Shown: in pieces, positions 27,354 to 35,135 of the stretch
Numbering within the stretch: the stretch's first letter is position 1
Layout: each line of letters begins with the position of its first letter
Assembly (NCBI GenBank): GCA_963558965.1
Contig: CAUWIT010000004.1
Location: 1 to 64,000 of the forward strand
Source of the DNA: Gallibacter sp963558965
Lineage (GTDB): Bacteria > Bacillota > Clostridia > Peptostreptococcales > Anaerovoracaceae
DNA: 64,000 nucleotides
Direction of reading: 5' to 3'
The notes under the pieces: model-generated
The model's input: the letters and a program-made list of their open reading frames with translations, nothing else
What the model was told of the DNA's origin: nothing
Databases searched by the model: none
Translations under genes and position numbers: made by a program

Positions 27354-29171
27354 ATGAAGAAGCTAGTACTTAGACTTGTTCACGTGGTAATTATAGCTCT
27401 GGCAGGCATATTCGGCGAATATGCCCCAGTAAGTGAAAACATTGGAAAATACGTATTTTGGGCAGCCTTTGGCATAGGCTTTATCAAGCTAGTCTGTGAC
27501 TTTGCCCTAGAAGTAAAAGAAGGAAAATATTTTAATAGGTATTTGACTATGGCAGTTTCCACTGGTGTACTATTTTACTTTGGAAACTATTTGTCAGTAA
27601 TTTTAACAATGATAATATTTTTTGCAGTAGATATACTGTGCGACTATATAGCCTTGAGCCACGACAAAAAAGCCGAAAACCTAAGCAAAATCATTCCTGC
27701 AAAAGCAAGGGTTTACAACGATGGCAAGCTAGTTGAAATCGATGCAAAAGATTTGTTGCCAGGCCGTATAGCAATAGTGAAACAAGGTGAAATAATACCG
27801 TCAGATGGGCGACTTTTCAACCAAGGTGGAGAAGTTGATATCTCATTTTTGACTGGCAAACGAAAAACTGCAAAAGTCACAAAAGACCAGGATGTGTTCG
27901 CCGGCTCAATTAACATGGGCAAAACTATGCAAGTTGAAATAACTAAACATCAGGACGATAGCATCTTTGTCCATATGATTAGGAAAACTCAAAATGCCAT
28001 GAATAACGAGGAAGACGGTTTTATTGACAATCTTAAGATGTGGTCAAAAGTTGGATATGGGATTATTGTGGCTGCGACTTTGATTTTGTCATTTGGGCCG
28101 CCTATGATAGGTGGTTTTGAGTATGAGCCATGGATTTATAGAGGAATGATTTTGTTGGCTGCTGCAAGCTTTGATAAGATCCCTTACATCATTGAAATTA
28201 CAGTAAAATCGCTAATTTACGATTTGTTTTTCAAAGGTGTTGTAACCGATAGAGATGCAGTCTATAATATGGCAGATACTACTGGCATATTGCTAGAAAA
28301 AAGCCAGCGTTTTGCAGAGGGTATATATGTGATCGACCATATTGAAGAGGTTGGATGCAGCAAAGAAGAGCTAATAACAATGGCTGGACATATAGAATAT
28401 TTCTCCGACCATTTGATTGCTAAAGCCCTAGTAGATGGATACATACAAGTTGCGCGATACCAAGGCGTTGTAGATATAAATCCTGTAAAAATAAGTTTGG
28501 TAGATAGCTTTGAGGAAATAAAAGGAAAAGGCGTAACAGGCAACGTAGCTGGCAAGTTCACTTGCGTAGGCAATAAAAAATTGATGGATCTTTTAAATAT
28601 AAAAAATCTGCCTCACAGCGATGAGTTTGAATTGATCTATGTTGCAATCGACCAGAAGTATTGCGGCTGCTTTGCTCTTAAGTATATGCAAAAGCCGGGA
28701 GTTGAAGATGTTTACGCTGCTTGGAGCGATGCGGGCATAAGCAAATATGCCATTTTGGAAGGCAGAGAAGAGGATGTTTCTTCTGAGCTAAGAAGTGAAA
28801 TCGGTGAAAATGAAAAGATTGCTTTTGTTGGTGTGGACAATCACCACGGAGAAAGCAAACATGCGGATGTGTGTGTGATTGTTGACTGTTTGGAAAACAA
28901 GATGCTTTCAAATGGTGATATGGAAATGATGGATTGTAAGCTAAGCGATATAGCTGATGTGAAGTCATTGATTAACAACAACTTGTCTCATGGAATGAAG
29001 CTTGTTTGCTTTTTAGCTGGGGCTAAGGTGGTTTATATTGTTAGTGCATTAATGGCTCTGCCTCTTTGCATACCTGTTTTGCTTGATGGTATCGTTGAAG
29101 GGTTTGTTGTAAGGAGTTTGTTTAAAGCACATAAACGACCGAAGAAAGAGACGGAATTGGAAGAGTATTGA
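27354..29171 (+). CDS. Catalytically degenerate P-type (P1B-like) ATPase homologue
   Basis: The 605-residue protein keeps the complete layout of a heavy-metal P-type ATPase. It has membrane helices (about 5-100), an actuator domain (115-200: KARVYNDGKLVEIDAKDLLPG, GEIIPSDGR), further helices (232-290), P and N domains (300-510) and two final helices (545-585). Every catalytic motif is altered. Actuator TGE is TGK (167-169). The phosphorylation motif DKTGT is EKSQR (315-319). The membrane CPC is absent (ASFDKIPYI, 271-279). HP of the N domain is HL (353-354), TGD is EGR (469-471) and GDGxND is GVDNHH (493-498). The nucleotide-loop GKG remains (391-393). The frame is intact for 605 codons, so it is probably a functional pseudoenzyme rather than decay. 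It is the last gene of the phosphoesterase operon. Confidence 0.85.
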   Translation: MKKLVLRLVHVVIIALAGIFGEYAPVSENIGKYVFWAAFGIGFIKLVCDFALEVKEGKYFNRYLTMAVSTGVLFYFGNYLSVILTMIIFFAVDILCDYIALSHDKKAENLSKIIPAKARVYNDGKLVEIDAKDLLPGRIAIVKQGEIIPSDGRLFNQGGEVDISFLTGKRKTAKVTKDQDVFAGSINMGKTMQVEITKHQDDSIFVHMIRKTQNAMNNEEDGFIDNLKMWSKVGYGIIVAATLILSFGPPMIGGFEYEPWIYRGMILLAAASFDKIPYIIEITVKSLIYDLFFKGVVTDRDAVYNMADTTGILLEKSQRFAEGIYVIDHIEEVGCSKEELITMAGHIEYFSDHLIAKALVDGYIQVARYQGVVDINPVKISLVDSFEEIKGKGVTGNVAGKFTCVGNKKLMDLLNIKNLPHSDEFELIYVAIDQKYCGCFALKYMQKPGVEDVYAAWSDAGISKYAILEGREEDVSSELRSEIGENEKIAFVGVDNHHGESKHADVCVIVDCLENKMLSNGDMEMMDCKLSDIADVKSLINNNLSHGMKLVCFLAGAKVVYIVSALMALPLCIPVLLDGIVEGFVVRSLFKAHKRPKKETELEEY

Positions 29172-29202
29172 TAGCGATAATGGTTTTATAATTTTTGGTG
29201 TT

Positions 29203-29238
29203 GCTGATGAAAGTTTTTTTCATTGGCAGCATTTTTTT
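29203..29238 (+). terminator. Intrinsic terminator of the phosphoesterase operon
   Basis: TGCTGATGAAA pairs with TTTCATTGGCAGCA (small bulge) and is followed by seven T residues. Confidence 0.85.
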
Positions 29239-29262
29239 AGTATCCAATTTATAAATTTTGAA

Positions 29263-29292
29263 TTGAAAGAAAGGGATTATTTGTGTTATGAT
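29263..29292 (+). promoter_or_regulatory. Promoter of the SNF2 remnant
   Basis: TTGAAA, an 18-nt spacer ending in TGT, and TATGAT. It may still drive transcription of the broken gene. Confidence 0.55.
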
Positions 29293-29373
29293 TGCATTGA
29301 TTTGAGTATCTAATGTATAGATGTAAATGAATGAGAAATTTGCTTCAATAGTATTTTAGAAAGGTGAAATTTT

Positions 29374-30186
29374 ATGGGAAATCAAACTTGTCCAATACAT
29401 AAACGTAAAGATGGCTTTGATAAACAGGTTAGAATTAAAGAAACCATAGTTGTTGATGGATGGTATTGTAATAAATGTGAAAAAATTTATATAAAAGAAA
29501 AAACTTTAGGATCTGGAATTTTGGGAAGGACGAAAGAAAATCATATTGTATACAATACATACACACGAGTTAAGTTGCCAGATAAATTTTATGTGTACGT
29601 AAAAACAGGAAATCAATTTCCATGGGGGACCAAAAGAACTAAACTAATAGATGAATTTATAACAAAAGATGGAAAGAAGATGAATTTTTCTGCAAAGTAT
29701 TGTGCAGCATATGATAAATATTATATTACTCTAAATGCTTATGAGAAGAATGAGGATGAGATAGCTAGGAATAACGTGGAGGTTGATTTATCATACGTTT
29801 TTGAGAATTGTTCTGATGAAGAGCTAGAGCTAGAAGAGGATTTTACTCCTGAAGAAAAAAATAGAGATATTGAATGTCTAAAAGAAACAAATAAAGTTGC
29901 AAGAGCCTATTTGGATAGTAAAATAAGTTACAATCCTTATCAGTATTTACCTTGGTTGTATATGTTTAATGAGAATGATAAAAATATTTTGATTTGTGAT
30001 GAAGTAGGCTTAGGCAAAACTATTGAGGCGGGAATTTTAATAAAGGAACAAATATATGAAAATAAAAATAGTAGTATTTTAGTAATTTGTCCAGCTTTCT
30101 TGAAGAATAAATGGAATAGTGAACTTTACGAAAAATTCAACTTGGATTCATGTGTATTTAGAATTAGATGTAACAAGAACAGCTGA
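29374..30186 (+). pseudogene. N-terminal fragment of a SNF2-type DEAD/DEAH helicase
   Basis: The first 270 codons encode a zinc-ribbon-like start (CPIHK, then CNKCEKIYI), a beta-rich domain, and the opening of a SNF2 ATPase. The ATPase part has a Q-like region YNPYQYLPW, Walker A DEVGLGKTIEAGIL, and motif Ia SSILVICPAFLKNKW. The frame stops soon after, before motif II (DEAH). Intact relatives are around 900 residues or more. A ribosome binding site (GAAAGGTG) and promoter remain. Composition is more AT-rich than the flanking operons, consistent with acquired accessory DNA. Such helicases occur in defence and restriction-associated loci, but the original role cannot be recovered here. Confidence 0.8.
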
Positions 30187-30631
30187 AAGATATACAAGAA
30201 CTAACTTTGAAAGGATATCAACTATAGAATTTGATGAAAATGAAGAAGCTGAAGCGACATCAATGGCCATGTATATCGATAGCAATAAAGTAAATGAAAT
30301 TAAAGATTTTATGTGTAAGCCTTTAAAAATCAAAGATAAAATTTTTGGTGGATATGCAAAAACTTGTCCTTTATGCGGAGCGCTAGTGCAAACTGAACTA
30401 ACAGGTATGCGTCTTTATACACATAAAGATGATAATGGAACATATGTAATTATTTCTTGTCCAAATTGTTATGAAACACTTAGATATTCAACAGATTTAG
30501 ATATAAATATGGAGGATTTAAAAAATAATTATCTTACAATATCAGGTTATACTTGTGGAGAAAAATGGGAGTTTCACCGTAAAAAAATAAGAATTGGTCA
30601 TAAGGCTATACTTAATAAATTTAATGAGTAA
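30150..30631 (+). pseudogene. C-terminal remnant in a shifted frame downstream of the SNF2 fragment
   Basis: From about 30150 a second frame stays open for about 160 codons: LDVTRTAERYTRTNFERI, then two CxxC pairs (CPLCGALV, CPNCYETL) and a Lys-rich end. It has no credible start codon with a ribosome binding site. It overlaps the end of the helicase frame by about 40-60 nt. None of helicase motifs II-VI is present between the two parts, so an internal deletion, not just a frameshift, must have joined the 5' part of one gene to the 3' part of the same or a neighbouring gene. I do not recognise the domain. Confidence 0.6.
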
Positions 30632-30687
30632 TTGAATTATAAAAATCATAAGATGATATGGAAGAATTAAAATAGCATAATAAGTAA

Positions 30688-30728
30688 AAGAACACCACTT
30701 TGTTTTAGCCTACTAGTGGTGTTCTTTA
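30688..30728 (+). terminator. Intrinsic terminator after the SNF2 remnant
   Basis: AAGAACACCACT pairs exactly with AGTGGTGTTCTT around a 15-nt loop. The 140 nt to the next gene show nothing else. Confidence 0.8.
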
Positions 30729-30867
30729 TAATACAACTATTATAGAGAACTAAGACTATCGCCATAATTCTCTCTTTTTTCATATTTATTATATAGATAA
30801 TCAGAGTTTTTTACAATCTAATGCAAACGTTTTATAATTTTTAGAATATAAGCTATCTCAAACAATC

Positions 30868-31428
30868 TTACTTCCAGCCCTGTGTTGCTATAAGGTAAAC
30901 CATATCACCAATTTCTGCGGGTGTTTTTGGGATATCTTCAAGTAGCCATTGGCGAATCATATTATAAGTGCCATTGGACAGAAAAGTAATCATTAGTTTT
31001 TTGCTATCTTCATTTTTCTCGAAATCAAAAATTTGATTGTAAATAGTTCTAACGTGGGCAGATTGGAGCATTAAAGTTGCAAATTCAGAATTTATATCGC
31101 TATTGCGGAGTAACAATTTAAATAAATCTTTATGTTCTAAAATATAGGTGCATAAGGCTTCTATTCTTTTATTAAGGGGCCAGTTTTTTCCTTCGCCTTT
31201 CTTTTTCCAAAGCTCTTCTAAATCCATAACGACTGTATTTTCAATATCCAATAAAACATCAGCGGGACAACCATAGTGATTGTAAAAAGTAGAACGGTTG
31301 ATACCAGAGTCTTTACACAGTTCGCTGACAGTAATTTTTTGTATATTCTTTTCGGTCATAAGCTGAAGTAAGCTTTCTTTTAGTAGACGTTTAGTCAGTG
31401 TAATTCTTTGATTTTCTTTTTTATTCAT
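30868..31428 (-). CDS. TetR/AcrR family transcriptional regulator
   Basis: The 186-residue protein has a typical TetR N-terminal helix-turn-helix (TKRLLKESLLQLMTEKNIQKITVSELCKDSGINRSTFYNHYG) and an all-helical C-terminal ligand/dimer domain of the TetR_C type. GGAGAA lies just before the ATG. It is divergent from the HXXEE membrane protein gene, with palindromic TGTTGTA/TACAACA sites in between, so it most likely represses that gene and perhaps itself. Confidence 0.88.
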   Translation of the reverse strand: MNKKENQRITLTKRLLKESLLQLMTEKNIQKITVSELCKDSGINRSTFYNHYGCPADVLLDIENTVVMDLEELWKKKGEGKNWPLNKRIEALCTYILEHKDLFKLLLRNSDINSEFATLMLQSAHVRTIYNQIFDFEKNEDSKKLMITFLSNGTYNMIRQWLLEDIPKTPAEIGDMVYLIATQGWK

Positions 31429-31464
31429 GGGGGTTCTCCATTTTTCTTAATTTTTTTATTTAAA

Positions 31465-31548
31465 TACAACAGTTATAGCTGATTTGTGGACTTTACATCA
31501 TTGTAAAAACATCTGTTTGTTGTAAATACAACACATGTATATTATGAT
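31465..31548 (+). promoter_or_regulatory. TetR operator and HXXEE gene promoter
   Basis: TGTTGTAAATACAACA (31518-31533) is a 7-bp inverted repeat with a 2-nt centre. It covers the -35 box TTGTAA (31520) of a promoter with TATGAT 17 nt downstream (31543). A further half-site TACAACA lies at 31465-31471, closer to the tetR-like gene. A bound repressor would block this promoter. Confidence 0.65.
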
Positions 31549-31638
31549 TTAGACAGAGAAAGATGTCAAATATTGAACTTGATTTTATTTTGTTTAATGA
31601 GGCTTGTAATATTTTAAAAAGAGAAGGGAGAATTATAT

Positions 31639-32289
31639 ATGAAACAAGGATGGAAACGAAGTTTTTTATATAACTGGTATAATATTTCAGTATTTATTGC
31701 AGGATTGTTAAGTGTATTATTGGTAATAGGTGATTGGGATATGCGTCAAAAAATGTTAATTGGCGGAGGCGTTATTATCTTTTTGCATTTTTTTGAGGAG
31801 TTTGGTTTTCCAGGTGGTTTTGCACCGATGGGTCTAAAAGTAGAAATGAACAATACGGATCCAGATCCACATAATTGGTCTTTAAATCAGCTTAATTCAC
31901 TTATAGGAAATAGGTATTGTGCTATTGTTATTTATATCTTACCGCTTTTTTTGCCTAATGTTTCCTTTATGACATTGGCGGCTGCAATTTTTGGAATAGT
32001 GGAGGTGTTAGGTCATTTATTTATGTTTAATATAGCTTGCAAAGTTTTTTATAATCCAGGACTAGCTACTGCTGTTTTTGGATTAGCGCCTATTTCTATC
32101 TGGTATTTTATAAGCATATGGAATCAACATCTTTATGGCGGTTGGGATATTGCTCTAGCCATTGCATGGATTGGTTTTAACTATTTGTTAGTATTTAGAG
32201 GGCCAATATACAATAAACTTGGTTCTATGTCTGATCGATATGCTTTTACTCCAGAGGAAGTATCTAAAGGGGCGAAGTATTTAAAATAG
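31639..32289 (+). CDS. HXXEE-domain membrane protein
   Basis: The 216-residue protein has about five to six membrane helices and the family motif HFFEEFGFPGGF (His-x-x-Glu-Glu) in the second helical region, plus a second conserved His further on (LGHLFMFN). HXXEE proteins have no proven activity; the buried His/Glu set suggests a metal-dependent membrane enzyme. GGGAG precedes the ATG. It is a single gene, divergent from and probably controlled by the TetR-type regulator. Confidence 0.82.
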   Translation: MKQGWKRSFLYNWYNISVFIAGLLSVLLVIGDWDMRQKMLIGGGVIIFLHFFEEFGFPGGFAPMGLKVEMNNTDPDPHNWSLNQLNSLIGNRYCAIVIYILPLFLPNVSFMTLAAAIFGIVEVLGHLFMFNIACKVFYNPGLATAVFGLAPISIWYFISIWNQHLYGGWDIALAIAWIGFNYLLVFRGPIYNKLGSMSDRYAFTPEEVSKGAKYLK

Positions 32290-32311
32290 TATAATAAATA
32301 AAAGATATCAC

Positions 32312-32345
32312 GGAAGTATTTCCATATTGGAAATACTTCCCTTTT
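32312..32345. terminator. Terminator between convergent genes
   Basis: GGAAGTATTTCCA pairs perfectly with TGGAAATACTTCC around 3 nt, followed by a short T-rich run. Confidence 0.8.
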
Positions 32346-32375
32346 ATATAATCTTAATCCAACAATCCCAACGGT

Positions 32376-33851
32376 TTAGCATTCTCCTTTTTCCCACAGT
32401 TCCACTAGCTCCCTAATCAGCCCATCGATTTCCTCAGTTGGCACACGGTTGTAGTAAAATATCATAGACAGGTCATCGGCCTCCTCAGTGTACAGCTTAA
32501 CCGGGAATATTAACAAACCAAGAGACTTGGCCTCAGATGCAAGGTCATTCCCCGACTTATTACTTTTAACAGACAAAATCGTGTTGATACCCGAAGAAGT
32601 GTTTACAGGAGTAACCATATTTTTTCCATACTTCTCAAAGGCGGCAACGACCAGCTGCAACTTGTGGGAATAAAGCCTGCGAACCTTTTTGATATTGGTC
32701 TGATATTTGCCATCTTCCATAAAAAAGGCAAGGGCAAGTTGCTCAGTTTTTGAACATGTCTGGGAGTAGTCCTGACTAAATGAACGAAACAAATCGGCCA
32801 TTTTTTCAGGAAGCACCATGTAACTTATTTTTACAGAAGGAAACAAAGTCGAAGAAAATGATCCAAGGTAGATAACTCGCCCGTAATTATCAAGGCCTTG
32901 AAGGGACGGAATCGGTCTACCAAAATATCTTAACTCACTATCGTAATCATCCTCTATAATATAGCTTTCATTTTTTTGAGCCCAATCGAGAAGCTTGTAC
33001 CTTTTCCCAACAGGCATAACGGCGCCAGTAGGAAACTGGTTGGACGGATTGACATATACAGCCGAAGAAATATTCGTAGGCAATTTATCAACGTCGATAC
33101 CGTCTTTTAGCACTGGAATATGGGAAATGGTAAAACCGCGGTCTCTGAAAATATTGTTAACAGGCACATATCCAGGCTCCTCAACTCCTACATTTGAAAT
33201 ATTCATGCGGGTAAGGATATTGGCTAGGTGGCTTGTAATCTGCTGAGTACCTGCGGCAATAACTATTTGATCCGCTGTGCATTTTACACCACGAGAAGTG
33301 TAAACGTATTTTGCAATTTCGTGACGCAAAATTTCCTCGCCTTGAGGATCGGATTCAAAGAGCAAAAGGTGAGGGTACTGGGTAAAAACTTTGTTGATAC
33401 ATTTTTTCCACTTGTTAAAATCGAAGCATTCTAAGTCGTAGGCCATATCGGGCTCTAGGATTTCGGGAGCACCGGTAACAGGCACAAAACTATTGTGTTC
33501 GAGACTGTCGGAGCCATTAGTAGCCCCAGCCCCACTGACACCATCAGCACCACCAGTACCGCTAGCCATACAAGTGTTTGTATCTTTGCCACGATTAGGA
33601 TAGTAGATATCGCTTACAAAATAACCGCTTTGAGGCTTGCTGTAAATATACCCCTCAACATCTAGCTGAGCGTAAGCCTGGTCTACAGTAGTAAGACTCA
33701 CATTTAACGTATCTGACAAATTTCTCAAAGAAGGCAACTTTTCACCAGGTACAATTTCATTTTTTAAAATAGCTTCTTTTATAAAATTATATATCTGCAA
33801 ATACAGAGGAACATTGATTTTCTCATCTAAAACAGGGATAATAGCTTTCAT
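32376..33851 (-). CDS. MocR-family PLP-binding transcriptional regulator (PdxR-like)
   Basis: The 491-residue protein combines a GntR winged helix (NVPLYLQIYNFIKEAILKNEIVPGEKLPSLRNLSDTLNVSLTTV split over about residues 12-60) with a class-I aminotransferase-like domain. The latter keeps GTQQITSHLA, the PLP Asp/Tyr region and SYIIEDDYDSELRY. A Gly/Ser/Ala-rich linker (about residues 90-120) joins them. MocR proteins sense PLP or amino acids; PdxR members control vitamin B6 genes. ATG 33851 is chosen since AAAGGATT lies upstream; an in-frame ATG at 33869 would place that site inside the gene. It is divergent from an ECF substrate-binding subunit, its likely target. Confidence 0.88.
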   Translation of the reverse strand: MKAIIPVLDEKINVPLYLQIYNFIKEAILKNEIVPGEKLPSLRNLSDTLNVSLTTVDQAYAQLDVEGYIYSKPQSGYFVSDIYYPNRGKDTNTCMASGTGGADGVSGAGATNGSDSLEHNSFVPVTGAPEILEPDMAYDLECFDFNKWKKCINKVFTQYPHLLLFESDPQGEEILRHEIAKYVYTSRGVKCTADQIVIAAGTQQITSHLANILTRMNISNVGVEEPGYVPVNNIFRDRGFTISHIPVLKDGIDVDKLPTNISSAVYVNPSNQFPTGAVMPVGKRYKLLDWAQKNESYIIEDDYDSELRYFGRPIPSLQGLDNYGRVIYLGSFSSTLFPSVKISYMVLPEKMADLFRSFSQDYSQTCSKTEQLALAFFMEDGKYQTNIKKVRRLYSHKLQLVVAAFEKYGKNMVTPVNTSSGINTILSVKSNKSGNDLASEAKSLGLLIFPVKLYTEEADDLSMIFYYNRVPTEEIDGLIRELVELWEKGEC

Positions 33852-34015
33852 AAAATCCAATCCTTTCATATAAACTGTACTGGTTAAAATAATTAATTTT
33901 GTATATTTTAATAATAGCATTGCCAATGTATAATTACAAGTACATAAAAGGTTATGCGAGCATAAAGAAACAAAACATATAAAGATATATGAGTAAAAAC
34001 GAGGAGATGAAACAA

Positions 34016-34573
34016 ATGAGAAAATCAGATAATACAGTAAGAAATATGGTTATGACTGCGATGATGATGTGTATGGTCATAGTTATGACTATGATAATTC
34101 GAGTACCCATTCCTGCAACACAAGGTTACATTCATCTAGGGGATTGCATGATATTTTTCTCTGTGTTATTGCTAGGCTGGAAATGGGGCGCAGTGGCCGC
34201 TGGAGTAGGATCAGCAATGGCAGACATTTTTGCGGGCTACGCTTACTACGCACCAGTTACTCTTGTAGTTAAAGGTCTGATGGCTGTAGTTATGGGGCTT
34301 TGCGTGGAATACGCTATTAAACATGGCTTCAAGGGCGTTAAGATGAAAGTTATGGAAGTTTTAGGAATGGCAGTGGCTGGTCTTTTCATGGTTGCTGGTT
34401 ATTACGTAGCAGAAGGGGTTATGTACGGCAACTTTGTAACACCTTTGGCATCAATACCTATGAACTGTCTACAGTTTGTTGTGGGAGTAATCTTAGCAAC
34501 TACACTAGCGTATGCACTTGGAAAAACTCCAGCTGGTAAACTATTTACTTACAAATTAGTGGAAGCTGTATAA
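34016..34573 (+). CDS. ECF transporter S component (possibly vitamin B6-related)
   Basis: This 185-residue protein has six hydrophobic segments and the S-component pattern: IRVPIPATQGYIHLGDCMIFFSV, then a Gly/Ala-rich GSAMADIFAGYAYYAP loop. S components bind a vitamin with high affinity and work with a shared EcfA/A'/T module encoded elsewhere. The choice of pyridoxine-type substrate rests only on the divergent MocR/PdxR-like regulator, because PdxR controls B6 uptake in several Firmicutes; hydroxymethylpyrimidine or another vitamin is possible. ATG 34016 is preferred because GAGGAG lies 9 nt upstream; ATG 33989 has no site. Confidence 0.75.
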   Translation: MRKSDNTVRNMVMTAMMMCMVIVMTMIIRVPIPATQGYIHLGDCMIFFSVLLLGWKWGAVAAGVGSAMADIFAGYAYYAPVTLVVKGLMAVVMGLCVEYAIKHGFKGVKMKVMEVLGMAVAGLFMVAGYYVAEGVMYGNFVTPLASIPMNCLQFVVGVILATTLAYALGKTPAGKLFTYKLVEAV

Positions 34574-34656
34574 ATACATACACTTGCGCAATAAAAAAAT
34601 CACTGATATCATATTTAAGTTGAGGTTTATTTTAAGAATAGGAGGATATAGTATCA

Positions 34657-35073
34657 GTGAAATTTACAGAATTCTACAATAACGACGATGAAACTCAAGG
34701 TCTACACAATTTGCTTGGGATAAAAGAGTTTCATATAAATGAAGAGGGAAACGTATATATAACTTTAAAAATCGGGAAAAAACATGTGAATCCACTTGAA
34801 AATATACATGGCGGTACATTGTTTACAATTTGCGATATTGCGGCAGGTGCCCAGATGCGTTTAAGAGAAACTGATTGGGGAGTTACTTTGGACTCATTTA
34901 TGCAGTTTTATCGTCCAGCAGTGCTGGGTGAAACTGTAACGGCAACAGTTTACGAAAGAAAACATGGGAAAACTGTCTCAGGTTATTTAGTTGAAGTATA
35001 CAGCGACAGCGGTAAACATATTGCAGATGCGACTTTTAATATGTTCAACGTAGGCGACGGAAAAAAATTGTAG
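34657..35073 (+). CDS. PaaI-type hotdog-fold thioesterase
   Basis: The 138-residue protein has the PaaI signature NIHGGTLFTICDIAAGA, a helix with the hotdog active-site HGG(x)4-5 D pattern, followed by LDSFMQFYRPAVLGETVTA. Such enzymes hydrolyse acyl-CoA thioesters, often aromatic ones. GTG is the start, 11 nt after AGGAGG. It may relate to aryl-CoA metabolism from the ior operon, but it is not linked to it genomically. Confidence 0.85.
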   Translation: MKFTEFYNNDDETQGLHNLLGIKEFHINEEGNVYITLKIGKKHVNPLENIHGGTLFTICDIAAGAQMRLRETDWGVTLDSFMQFYRPAVLGETVTATVYERKHGKTVSGYLVEVYSDSGKHIADATFNMFNVGDGKKL

Positions 35074-35093
35074 TAGTTTACCCTACCTAAATA

Positions 35094-35102
35094 TGATATA
35101 CT
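35094..35102 (+). promoter_or_regulatory. Extended -10 promoter of the secreted metallo-hydrolase
   Basis: TGATATACT lies 33 nt before the start codon; the -35 region is weak. Confidence 0.5.
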
Positions 35103-35135
35103 AGAAACAGTGTTGAAATTTTAGGAGGGGAAAAG

